In this document: piece after piece, positions 14,347 to 22,347 of the stretch | Position numbering within the stretch: position 1 is the first letter of the stretch | How the letters are laid out: the number at the start of each line of letters is the position of its first letter | Assembly: GCA_023410535.1 (NCBI GenBank) | Contig: JAEYPR010000032.1 | Span: 69,025 to 133,024 of the forward strand | Reading direction: 5' to 3' | Source of the DNA: Bacillota bacterium | Lineage (GTDB): Bacteria; Bacillota; UBA4882; UBA8346 | DNA: 64,000 bases | The notes under the pieces: model-generated | Told to the model about the DNA's origin: nothing | Database searches by the model: none | What the model saw: the letters and a program-made list of their open reading frames with translations, nothing else | Translations under genes and position numbers: made by a program

Positions 14347-16419
14347 TTTTGCCATATCATACAAAATATTGGTGGTTTCGTTAATATAAACATCGGAAGC
14401 GATCTGACCGTACCATTCCTTGGCGCGTTGAGCGTCGTCGCTGTCGGTCTCGGCGGCGGTTTCCGAATGGAGGCCGTAAACCTTATTGTCTTTATCGGTC
14501 GGCAGGTTTTTCAGCTTTTCCGACTCGGCTTTCAATGCGGCCTGTTCTTCCAGGACTTTGCTCAGCTTCAGGGATTGGCTGGTGTCTTGTTGTTTCTCTT
14601 TGATGTGCGCCAAGTTTTCATTGACGATCTTAAAGCCGGCGCTGCCCGCCACCCGGCCGGCGCTGTACTTGCGTAACAGCTTCAGGTTCGGATGGTTGCT
14701 CCACTTGTCGAAAGCGGTGCCGCTGATGGTATCCCAAGGCAACGGGTAATCCAGGTTCTTCTCGCCGACTTTTAAGACGCTTTGCGGGTCGGGGAGCGGG
14801 ATGTCGGCGGTAACCCCTTTGAACTGGGTTGAAGCGCCGGTGATCCGGTAGAACTTCTGAATGGTCAGTTTGAGCGATCCTAACGGTTTGTAAGTGTCGC
14901 TGGTGACCAACCGATCTAAGTCGACAAAGGTTTGAACCGTCCCTTTGCCAAACGTATTGGGACCGCCGACAATGACGGCCCGACCGTAATCTTGCAGCGC
15001 GCCGGCCAAAATTTCCGACGCGGAGGCGCTGTAGGAGTTGATCATTACCGTTAACGGACCGGAGTAAGTCACGCCGGGATCGGGATCTTTATAAACTTGC
15101 CGTTCTTTTTTATCTTTGACCTGAACGATCGGGCCTTGTTTAATGAAGAGGCCGGACATCCGGACCGCGTCGTCCAGCACGCCGCCGCCGTTGTTGCGGA
15201 GATCCAAGATCACCCCGGCGACGTTCTCTTTTTTCAACCCTTCCAGGAGCCGGCGGACGTCGTCGGTGGCGTTCCGGCCGTTGGGCGTGTTGAAGTCATG
15301 ATAAAAGGAAGGCAAATAGATATAGCCGTATTTTTGTTTAGTTTTATTATTGACCACAACCGCGGCTTTGGCGTAGGTGTCTTCCAACACGACCACTTCG
15401 CGGATGATCGGGATTACCACGATCTGACCGTTGGGTTTTTTCACCGTCAACCGGACCTCGGTGCCTTTTTTGCCCCGGATCAGTTTCACGGCTTCTTCCA
15501 CCGGCATATAAGTGATGTCAACCGGCTCGTTGTTGCCTTGGGCTACTTTTAAGATGATATCCTCGGCTTTTAAACCTTTTTGGCGCCAGGCCGGACCGCC
15601 CGGGACCACTTCCATCACCTTGATATACTCGCCGTCCTCTTGAAGCACGGCGCCGATTCCTTCCAGCGTTCCGCTCATTTTGATGTCGAAGTCCTCTTTT
15701 TGCTCGGCCGGGAAGTAATTGGTATGAGGATCGAAACTGGTGGCAATGGCATCAAAGAAGCGATTGTCGCGATCGGCGGCGTCTTCAAGCATCCGGTCGA
15801 AGGCCCGTTTCAAGCTCTTGCCAACGTAATCGCGGGCTTGAGCTTCAATCTCCGGTTGAAAGGATTTATTGCTGACGGTTTTTTTACCGTGGTTATCGGA
15901 GGTCAGATCCAGATAGCGCATTAAGGTTTGATACTTCAGCGTTTTGCGCCATAATTCCCGCAACTCGGCGGTGTTGGCGCAATAATCGCGTTTTTGCGGA
16001 TCAAGCTCCAGGGATTCGTCGGTGGTAAAAGTGAAGGGTTGTTTCAATATCTCGGCGGTCATGCCCTGAATCTCACTAATCCGCCGCTTGAGAAGCTGGG
16101 AGGATACATCGAGAAACTGCAGGGAACCACGTTTCAATTCGTCGTCGATTTTGGTTTGGTAGGGTTTTAACTGCTCAATATCGGATTTGAGTAAAAACCG
16201 TTTGTTGGGGTCTAACGTTTTCAAATACAAAGTATAAATACGTTCGGAAAGTTTGTCGTTGAGTTGTTGCGGGTTAAAGTGCCAACTCGACAGGGAGTTG
16301 ACCAAAACATTGGCAATCACCTGTTCTTTGCCGGGCTTTTGCACTGCTTGGGAGCAGGCGGCCCCGATCATTAGCACCAGGAAAAGCAGGACAAGAAGCT
16401 TCGATAGTTTTTTCATCAT
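14344..16419 (-). CDS. prc: Tail-specific (C-terminal processing) protease Prc/Tsp, family S41
   Basis: This 691-residue exported serine protease would degrade proteins with non-polar C-termini. It starts with a hydrophobic signal and possible lipidation Cys22 (MIGAAC). An N-terminal helical Tsp domain (about 30-235) follows, then a PDZ domain (about 245-330) and the S41 catalytic core. The core has the Ser in the NSYSASASEI block (461-470) and Lys492 in FGKGTVQTF, and a C-terminal helical domain (about 560-691) follows. This long Tsp architecture is typical of diderm bacteria, whereas most Firmicutes carry the shorter CtpA/CtpB. It appears to be monocistronic. Confidence 0.93.
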   Translation of the reverse strand: MMKKLSKLLVLLFLVLMIGAACSQAVQKPGKEQVIANVLVNSLSSWHFNPQQLNDKLSERIYTLYLKTLDPNKRFLLKSDIEQLKPYQTKIDDELKRGSLQFLDVSSQLLKRRISEIQGMTAEILKQPFTFTTDESLELDPQKRDYCANTAELRELWRKTLKYQTLMRYLDLTSDNHGKKTVSNKSFQPEIEAQARDYVGKSLKRAFDRMLEDAADRDNRFFDAIATSFDPHTNYFPAEQKEDFDIKMSGTLEGIGAVLQEDGEYIKVMEVVPGGPAWRQKGLKAEDIILKVAQGNNEPVDITYMPVEEAVKLIRGKKGTEVRLTVKKPNGQIVVIPIIREVVVLEDTYAKAAVVVNNKTKQKYGYIYLPSFYHDFNTPNGRNATDDVRRLLEGLKKENVAGVILDLRNNGGGVLDDAVRMSGLFIKQGPIVQVKDKKERQVYKDPDPGVTYSGPLTVMINSYSASASEILAGALQDYGRAVIVGGPNTFGKGTVQTFVDLDRLVTSDTYKPLGSLKLTIQKFYRITGASTQFKGVTADIPLPDPQSVLKVGEKNLDYPLPWDTISGTAFDKWSNHPNLKLLRKYSAGRVAGSAGFKIVNENLAHIKEKQQDTSQSLKLSKVLEEQAALKAESEKLKNLPTDKDNKVYGLHSETAAETDSDDAQRAKEWYGQIASDVYINETTNILYDMAK

Positions 16420-16547
16420 TTGGTATCTACCTTTGCATTTTTTGTTTCAATAACATATTGAAAAGTGCCGGAACTTATGATATGGATTTTCCTATATAAC
16501 GCTATCATTATCAACCCCGGATGTCAACAGCTCGCGGCTTTGGTTAC

Positions 16548-16591
16548 AAAAAAATAAGCCCCGAAATCGTGAATTGACGGGAGCTTATTTT
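16548..16591 (-). terminator. Terminator after the paired small helical proteins
   Basis: On the minus strand AAAATAAGCTCCC pairs imperfectly with GGGGCTTATTTT and runs into T. Confidence 0.7.
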
Positions 16592-16656
16592 GACGGTAAA
16601 AGTTTCTGGTAAAATTGGCAAAGGTCGTGGGACGGCGGAATCGGTGGCGCGCCTGC

Positions 16657-16842
16657 TCAGGTGCTAACGGTGGCGCTGGTCAGGATATAATCAAGTTCGG
16701 CTACGGCTACATCCAAATGATGGGCGGCGATCATCAATATTTTTTCCACTTCGGGATTACCGCACGAACTAGCCATGGCGCGTAACTTATTGGCATTTAA
16801 CTTGCAGTTTTGGACCGATTCGGCGACAGCGCGGATTGACAT
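16657..16842 (-). CDS. Small helical protein, paralogue of the upstream gene
   Basis: This 61-residue protein (MSIRAVAESVQNCKLNANKLRAMASSCGNPEVEKILMIAAHH...) is soluble and all-helical. Its layout, a helical hairpin with a break at GNPEVEK, recalls the short DUF1657-type proteins seen in spore formers, but similarity is too weak for a firm call. It starts 7 bp after the stop of the preceding gene, with GGGGTGA as the ribosome binding site, and shares the pattern SVQNC...NANKLR.MA with that gene. No function is known. Confidence 0.65.
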   Translation of the reverse strand: MSIRAVAESVQNCKLNANKLRAMASSCGNPEVEKILMIAAHHLDVAVAELDYILTSATVST

Positions 16843-16849
16843 CTTTCAA

Positions 16850-17032
16850 TCACCCCTTTTCAAGCAGCATTTTTGCTTCCACACAGGCGTTGATACACAT
16901 TTCAATATGGGCAGCTCCCAGACTCGCCGTCTGTCTTTCCATAGCGCAGAGTAAGGTGTTGGCGGTCATCCGGAGTGAATTGGCCGATTGGGTGCATTGA
17001 TCGATACAGGTTTGAATTTCTTGCGAATTCAT
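16850..17032 (-). CDS. Small Cys-containing helical protein
   Basis: This 60-residue protein has four Cys (CIDQC, LLC, CINAC) spread over two predicted helices. The CxxxC spacing places pairs on one helix face, which would suit a metal or disulfide. The ATG at 17032 is preceded by GGAGGTGA. The next gene, a probable paralogue that has lost most of the Cys, follows at 7 bp. This recalls the Cys-rich four-helix copper storage or DUF326-type proteins (CxxxC helices), which is only a suggestion. Confidence 0.65.
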   Translation of the reverse strand: MNSQEIQTCIDQCTQSANSLRMTANTLLCAMERQTASLGAAHIEMCINACVEAKMLLEKG

Positions 17033-17093
17033 GATTTCACCTCCGGTTTTAGTTTGTGTAAAATGCGGTCGAATTATTGCAAAATTCGCCAAA

Positions 17094-17125
17094 GAAAAAC
17101 GAAGCCATTGAAGGTGGCTTCGTTG
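17094..17125 (-). terminator. Terminator after the Smr gene
   Basis: On the minus strand AACGAAGCCA pairs with TGGCTTCGTT and is followed by TTT. Confidence 0.8.
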
Positions 17126-17147
17126 AATGGTTTATTTTAACGGAATG

Positions 17148-17558
17148 CTAACGGCGCGGCGAACGCCGGCGGGCAGTCCGTAACCGGTCGGCCCGGATTG
17201 ATTTGGCGTTGCGGCGGGCTTCGCGATCCTCCTCGTCCTCGGGTTCAAGTTCACGCGGACTGTTACGGACTTTGGAAGCGGTCTTTAACAACACGATGGT
17301 CTCTCCGGCGTTTGGCAAGGTATAGGGCGAACCGTCTTCCCCACGGAAGACGGTCGCCACGTGCTCCCGGGCAAAGTCGGATTCGGCCAGCCAATGCCGG
17401 ACGTGGGATTTCAAAACCGGAAAATACTCACTGTGTTTGCCTTGACCGTGAATGATCCGGATTACCGCTTCCCCATGTTTGCAAGCGTTTAACAGACGCA
17501 ACTCCAATTGTAATTGGACGTCGTTCAAAGTCCAGCCGTGTAAATCGATGGTAACGAT
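17148..17558 (-). CDS. Stand-alone Smr-domain protein with unusual start
   Basis: Reading the minus strand from 17558 gives IVTIDLHGWTLNDVQLQLELRLLNAC..., which contains the LDLHG motif of the Smr (small MutS-related) nuclease domain, followed by IRIIHGQGKHS, the HGxG motif, and a basic Arg-rich tail. Smr domains act as nucleases on DNA or RNA. No ATG, GTG or TTG lies between the in-frame stop (17567-17565) and the DLHG motif. A GAGGTG site stands 7 nt before an ATC codon at 17558, so initiation at ATC is the best reading. The first standard start, TTG at 17528, would remove the DLHG motif. Confidence 0.7.
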   Translation of the reverse strand: MVTIDLHGWTLNDVQLQLELRLLNACKHGEAVIRIIHGQGKHSEYFPVLKSHVRHWLAESDFAREHVATVFRGEDGSPYTLPNAGETIVLLKTASKVRNSPRELEPEDEEDREARRNAKSIRADRLRTARRRSPRR

Positions 17559-17702
17559 GGTGGTTCACCTCAGTAACTAGGGAAATTGCATGATACAATT
17601 TCCTTATTATAATAGCGCGGGAAATATGGCGCAAACGCAATAAGTCTTTTCGCAACAACCCCTGAAAATCCTTTAACCGGGATAATCTCCTGTCGGGGCC
17701 CG

Positions 17703-18986
17703 CTAGGAAGCAAACGGGTGTTTCCCGAAATCCAGCTCCGCCGCAAGCATAAAATCGTTATACTCGTCGGCGGCTTGACGTTGACTAAGTTTACGGACAT
17801 TATTGATCTCCGCAAAGTGTTCGATCGCCAATCCCACCAGATTCGGGTCGAGCGCCTTCTTCCTGGCAAACGTATGCAAAACTTGAGTCAATTGTTCCTT
17901 GGACATTCCGGCGCGGTAAGGACGTTCTTCGGTCAGGGCCGTAAAGACGTCGGCTACCGCGACAATCCGGGAACCCAGCGTGATATCGGCGCCCGCGAGG
18001 TGGAACGGATAACCGTTGCCGTCCAAACACTCGTGATGAAAAGCGGCCCAAGCGGTGATCGTCTCCAATTCGGCGATGGGGTGGAGCAAACGATAGGTAT
18101 AATAAGGATGACTCTTGATCGTGGCAAACTCGGTTTCGGTCAGTCGTTCCGGTTTGTTGATGATGGTATCGGGGACCATGATTTTTCCGACATCGTGAAA
18201 ATAGCCGGCGACCCGTAACATTTGAAGCTCACGGGCTGAAAAACCGCTCAAGCGGCCAAGGATTTCGGCGCAGGCGGCCACGCCGCTGGAATGGGTGGCG
18301 GTAAAGCGATTTCGGAAATCAACCAATTGGGCGAAGAGCTTCGCAAAGGAGAGCAGACTGTCCAGATCCAGCTCAACCGTTGTGATGCCGGTCTGTTCCC
18401 GCAAAAGCGAATCCAACGTCGGCGAAGCGAGGTCCAGCCAAAAATACTCTTTTTTCATCAATTGTTCCAGCGCGGCGACAGCTCCAGGCAAAAAGACCGA
18501 TTTATGCTGAACGATTTTTTCGAGGACCTGCTTTGGCGGCAACGGGTGTGGTTTGGCCGTTAAAACATCAAACCGGTCCGCCAGATGCAAAAGCTGACTG
18601 AGCCAAGGGAGCTGTTCTTTCACCGGCGAGCGCTCATACTCGACCCAAGGTAGGTGATGATATAGGACAAGCGGAGCAATCTCGGCCAAGGGCGGGAATT
18701 TATTGAGCAGACGATAGCCCAAAAGCGCATGTTGGTGCGGGCTGATCAATTCAAATTCCAAGGCTTCAAGCCGGCTTTTGAGATTCAGGCAACCGCAGTC
18801 GTGAAGCAACCCGGCCAGGACCAACTGACTCCGTTCGGAAATGGATAAGTTCAACTCCAAAGCAATATTGAGCGCGATATAGGCCACCCGTTTATGATGG
18901 TTGGCAATGAACGGGCTAATCAAGTCGATGGCGTCGGAGAGGCAAAAGATCAGGTCGCTCAATGGCACTTTTAATTCTTTAATCAT
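17703..18986 (-). CDS. HD-GYP domain protein (probable c-di-GMP phosphodiesterase)
   Basis: This 427-residue cytoplasmic protein has two HD-type halves. The N-terminal one (about 25-160) has AGLLHDCGC and the C-terminal one (about 225-400) has the full HD-GYP signature: HSSGVAACAE, GYFHDVGKIMVPD, KSHPYYTYRLL, AAFHHECLDGNGYPF and ADVFTALTEERPYR. Such proteins hydrolyse cyclic di-GMP; the degenerate first half may be regulatory. It follows the bacteriohemerythrin gene by 25 bp on the same strand, which suggests oxygen- or iron-linked control of c-di-GMP. Confidence 0.9.
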   Translation of the reverse strand: MIKELKVPLSDLIFCLSDAIDLISPFIANHHKRVAYIALNIALELNLSISERSQLVLAGLLHDCGCLNLKSRLEALEFELISPHQHALLGYRLLNKFPPLAEIAPLVLYHHLPWVEYERSPVKEQLPWLSQLLHLADRFDVLTAKPHPLPPKQVLEKIVQHKSVFLPGAVAALEQLMKKEYFWLDLASPTLDSLLREQTGITTVELDLDSLLSFAKLFAQLVDFRNRFTATHSSGVAACAEILGRLSGFSARELQMLRVAGYFHDVGKIMVPDTIINKPERLTETEFATIKSHPYYTYRLLHPIAELETITAWAAFHHECLDGNGYPFHLAGADITLGSRIVAVADVFTALTEERPYRAGMSKEQLTQVLHTFARKKALDPNLVGLAIEHFAEINNVRKLSQRQAADEYNDFMLAAELDFGKHPFAS

Positions 18987-19011
18987 GATGAGAATTACCT
19001 TTTCGTTGAAT

Positions 19012-19416
19012 TCAGAGTTTATCTTTGAGAAAAGCTCCCAACTTGGTATCGATATTCCGGATATGCGTGTTTAACCAAGCGACAACCGTCTGGTTGGTGA
19101 GGATGATGATATGGATCCCGGGCCCGTCTTTCTCAAAAGTCTCTTTCAGTTCGACGAATTGTTTAATGAAAACGGCGTGTTGTCTTTTATGAACGGCGGC
19201 TTCCGGATAAGCGAAACGGTCCATATACACTTCCTCGGTTCCAAAATGGGTGATTACGTAATCGCCGAGAAAATCCAAAAGTTCTCCAATGACAACGCGG
19301 CCTTTGCCTTGATTGCAAGCTTCAAGCAGTTGATCGATTTTTTTAAACAGTTCTTTGTGTTGATCGTCAATTTGATCTAAACCGACAGACAAATCCGGAG
19401 TCCATGCGATCGCCAT
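19012..19416 (-). CDS. Bacteriohemerythrin
   Basis: This 134-residue protein is an oxygen-binding di-iron hemerythrin. The metal ligands are in order: His in DDQHKELF, His in THFGTEEVYM with the following Glu, HKRQH with two His, and His/Asp in WLNTHIRNID. ATG at 19416 is chosen because GGGGG lies 8 nt upstream, whereas the ATG at 19425 abuts that site. It forms an operon with the downstream HD-GYP gene. Confidence 0.93.
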   Translation of the reverse strand: MAIAWTPDLSVGLDQIDDQHKELFKKIDQLLEACNQGKGRVVIGELLDFLGDYVITHFGTEEVYMDRFAYPEAAVHKRQHAVFIKQFVELKETFEKDGPGIHIIILTNQTVVAWLNTHIRNIDTKLGAFLKDKL

Positions 19417-19517
19417 ATTCGTCATCCCCCGTTTTCGATTGATATTTTTCTTTATATATCGGCAGGATTACCTGGAAAGCAAAGTGAATTTTTGATGAAT
19501 AGATGTTTGGGGCGAAG

Positions 19518-19550
19518 TTATTCACAACTGTGGATGAAATCTGTGGACAT
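19518..19550. other. Small cluster of DnaA-box-like 9-mers
   Basis: TTATTCACA (19518-19526), TGTGGATGA (19529-19537) and TGTGGACAT (19542-19550) lie within 33 bp in the divergent region between hemerythrin and the ArsC-like gene. The first fits the DnaA consensus TTWTNCACA; the other two have one or two mismatches to the complementary form. Confidence 0.4.
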
Positions 19551-19636
19551 AAGGATAACTTTGCCGCATACATTATTAGGTTGTCTGTCTGACTGCCGAT
19601 TAAGTGAGAGTAAAGCGAAGTGATTCGGAGGAGAAC

Positions 19637-19969
19637 ATGAATATCCAGATTTTTGGCGTTCCGAAATGTCAAGATACGCGCAAAGCCGAGCGGTATTTTA
19701 AAGAACGGCGGATTCCGTTTCAGTTGATCGACCTGACCCGCAAGGGGATGAGCAAAGGCGAATTGGACCGGGTCGCCGCCGTGGTGGGCCTGGAGCAGCT
19801 GATTGACACCAACGGCAAGCAGTATCAGAAACGAAACTTAAAATACCTGGTCCACGACATCCGGGAGGAACTACTCAATGACCCCTTACTTTTAACGACG
19901 CCGATCGTCCGGAACGGATCCAAAGCGACAGTCGGTTATCATCCGGAAGTATGGGAAGGCTGGGAATAG
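19637..19969 (+). CDS. ArsC/Spx-family thioredoxin-fold protein
   Basis: This 110-residue protein of the arsenate reductase (ArsC)/Spx fold has a single redox Cys in VPKCQDTRKAERYF near the N-terminus and the family motifs FKERRIPFQLIDL and PLLLTTPIVRNGSKATVGYHPEVW. It lacks the CxxC of Spx, so a YffB/ArsC-like reductase is more likely. The start is the ATG at 19637 behind GGAGGAG. The next gene starts 85 bp downstream. Confidence 0.88.
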   Translation: MNIQIFGVPKCQDTRKAERYFKERRIPFQLIDLTRKGMSKGELDRVAAVVGLEQLIDTNGKQYQKRNLKYLVHDIREELLNDPLLLTTPIVRNGSKATVGYHPEVWEGWE

Positions 19970-20053
19970 GTCGGTAACTTCCGGGCTGATTTTAGTCCCG
20001 ACGATCATGAAAATAAGTAACTTTTGAATTCGGAAATTAGGAGTGGTGTGCGC

Positions 20054-22294
20054 ATGAACCTCTGTGCCGAAATTACCACAGCGATTGACCAGGTGTTTGC
20101 TACGGCAAGCGCCGATGGACGGAGTTCGTTATATGAGTTTGAGGTTTACCGGATTTTACAAGCGATCGGTTTAAACGTGCCGGTTTTCGAGTTTGTCGCC
20201 GATCTCAAAACAGTGGACCAAGCGCTGCTCGGACGTTTCGGCCGACAGTTGGTGGCGAAAATTGTTTCGCCGCAGATCCCCCATAAACAGAAGTTGGGCG
20301 GAGTTCAAAAGTTGAAAAATGAGGACCCGTACTATATTCAATACCGGTTGGAGCGGATGCGGGAAGAAGTGCTGGCGCATTTCCCTTCCGGGCGACAACC
20401 GGAGATCAAAGGGTTTTTACTGGTGGAGTTGATTGATTACTCCCCCTCATTGGGTTATGAACACCTGATCGGGTTTAAGGAAGATCCGGCGTTCGGGCCG
20501 GTGCTTACCTTAAGTAAGGGTGGGGATGACGCCGAGTTTTTCGCCAAGTATTTTGATCCCGCCAATCTGTTTTTGCCGCCCTTTAGCGAGCAAGATGCCG
20601 GTCAACTGGTGGGAGCGCTGAATATCCGGCATAAGTTTGCCGCCATCGGTCATCCCGAATATTCGGAGTTGCTGGCTGACGCCATTGCTAAATTAAGCAA
20701 TTTAGCGTATTGTTATTCGTTTATCGCCTCGGAGCCACCCCGTTATCTTATTCAATCCATGGATATCAATCCGTTCGTGATTACCGCGGCAAACCGCCTG
20801 GTAGCGATTGACGGTTTTGCGGAGTTCGTCCCGGCGGCAGCGGCTCAAATTCCCCAATCTCAAATCCGCTTGGCCAATTTAGAACATTTCTTCCAGCCGA
20901 ACGGCGTGGCGGTGATCGGGGTTTCCGGCGATCTCGCCAAATACAGCCTGGGGCGGGAGATTGCCGAACTCTTGCATGATTTGCAGCGGAACGACCTCTA
21001 CCTGATCAATGCTCGTGGGGGGAGGATGACCATCGGAGAGCGGGAGTATCCGTTCTATCGGGAACTGTCCGAACTGCCCGCCCGAGTCGACCTGGTAGTT
21101 TACGCGGCGCCGGCTCAACATACGTTGGCATTCTTCCAAAGCCTTCACGGGACCGGGGTCAAAACGGTGATCCTGATCTCCGGCATTCCGGCGGAGCAGA
21201 ATTATGCTGATTTTGCCCGACAGCTTCGGGCGGTCATCCCGGAGGGGGTTCGGGTCATCGGTCCCAATTGCATGGGGGTTTATTACGGCGCCACCGACGG
21301 GCAACTGGGGATCAATACCCTGTTTGTGGATGAGCAACGGCTGGAGATCAAGTCGTCAAAGGCAAGCAATACGGTGTTGTTGACTCAAAGCGGCGCCTTT
21401 TCGGTGACGGCCGCCGATAAAATGCAACACTCACGGTTATTCCGTTCGATTGTCAGCTTCGGCAATAAATTTGATGTAAAAGTCACTGACCTGATCGCCT
21501 ATTTTGCGGCGCGGCCGGAAATCGAAGTGATCGCACTTTATGTCGAAGGGCTTGATCCGGGCGAGGGGCGGCAGTTTTTCGAGTTGGCGCAACAGATCAA
21601 AAAACCGTTGATTGTCTATAAATCCGGTCGCACCGAGGCGGGCGCGCGGGCGGCGGCTTCCCATACCGCTTCGTTATCCGGCAGTTACGATGTGTTCCGC
21701 GCCGCCTGTCAACAGGCCGGGGTGATCCTGACTGAAAACATCGGTGAATTGTATGAATTGATCAAAGTTTTTTCGCTGTTGGCCGCCAAACGCCCTCAGG
21801 GGAAACGGGTGGCCGGAGTCGTCAACGCCGGCTTCGAATCGACGGTTAGCGCCGATGAATTGGAGCATCTGGAACAAGCCCGGTTAAGCGAGTCCACCAT
21901 CAAGCAATTACAACAGATCAATCAATCAGGGCTGGTCGACACCAGTTCGCCGTTTCTCGACATTACGCCGATGGCGGATGACCGGATGTACGCCGATTAT
22001 GTCGCGGCGTTGCTCCAGGACGAGAGTGTGGACTGCGTTTTTGTGGCCGTGATTCCCCACGCCGAATCGTTGCAGACTACTCCCGAGACTTGCCATGCTC
22101 CGGGAAGTCTGGCCAACCGTTTGGTCGATTTAAGCCGCCGCTATCCCAAACCGATGGTGGTCTCGGTCAATGCCGGCCGTTACTATCAAGAATTTGTGGC
22201 GATCATGGAGCAAAACGGTTTGCCGGTTTACGACAATATCCGTTCCGCCATCAAATCGCTGGACCGGTTTGCTATGTTTTCAAGGCAAATATAA
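20054..22294 (+). CDS. NDP-forming acyl-CoA synthetase with permuted domain order
   Basis: This 746-residue enzyme would interconvert acyl-CoA plus ADP/Pi with acid plus ATP plus CoA. The ATP-grasp-like domain comes first (about 1-265, with LVAKIVSPQIPHKQKLGGVQ and IQSMDINPF). Then come a CoA-binding Rossmann domain (about 270-400, FFQPNGVAVIGVSGD) and the succinyl-CoA ligase-like domains (about 420-740) with the phosphohistidine in ASHTASLSGSYDVF. The usual fused order is CoA-binding, ligase, ATP-grasp. The start at 20054 follows AGGAG at about 10 nt. Substrate is unknown. Confidence 0.85.
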   Translation: MNLCAEITTAIDQVFATASADGRSSLYEFEVYRILQAIGLNVPVFEFVADLKTVDQALLGRFGRQLVAKIVSPQIPHKQKLGGVQKLKNEDPYYIQYRLERMREEVLAHFPSGRQPEIKGFLLVELIDYSPSLGYEHLIGFKEDPAFGPVLTLSKGGDDAEFFAKYFDPANLFLPPFSEQDAGQLVGALNIRHKFAAIGHPEYSELLADAIAKLSNLAYCYSFIASEPPRYLIQSMDINPFVITAANRLVAIDGFAEFVPAAAAQIPQSQIRLANLEHFFQPNGVAVIGVSGDLAKYSLGREIAELLHDLQRNDLYLINARGGRMTIGEREYPFYRELSELPARVDLVVYAAPAQHTLAFFQSLHGTGVKTVILISGIPAEQNYADFARQLRAVIPEGVRVIGPNCMGVYYGATDGQLGINTLFVDEQRLEIKSSKASNTVLLTQSGAFSVTAADKMQHSRLFRSIVSFGNKFDVKVTDLIAYFAARPEIEVIALYVEGLDPGEGRQFFELAQQIKKPLIVYKSGRTEAGARAAASHTASLSGSYDVFRAACQQAGVILTENIGELYELIKVFSLLAAKRPQGKRVAGVVNAGFESTVSADELEHLEQARLSESTIKQLQQINQSGLVDTSSPFLDITPMADDRMYADYVAALLQDESVDCVFVAVIPHAESLQTTPETCHAPGSLANRLVDLSRRYPKPMVVSVNAGRYYQEFVAIMEQNGLPVYDNIRSAIKSLDRFAMFSRQI

Positions 22295-22304
22295 AGAGCC
22301 GAAC

Positions 22305-22335
22305 GAACCGCCCGGGAGTTATTTCCCGGGCGGTT
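22305..22335. terminator. Strong hairpin between convergent genes
   Basis: GAACCGCCCGGGA pairs with TCCCGGGCGGTTC around a 5-nt loop. There is no long T run, but the position between two convergent genes suggests a bidirectional transcript end. Confidence 0.6.
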
Positions 22336-22347
22336 CTGATCGCCGCA

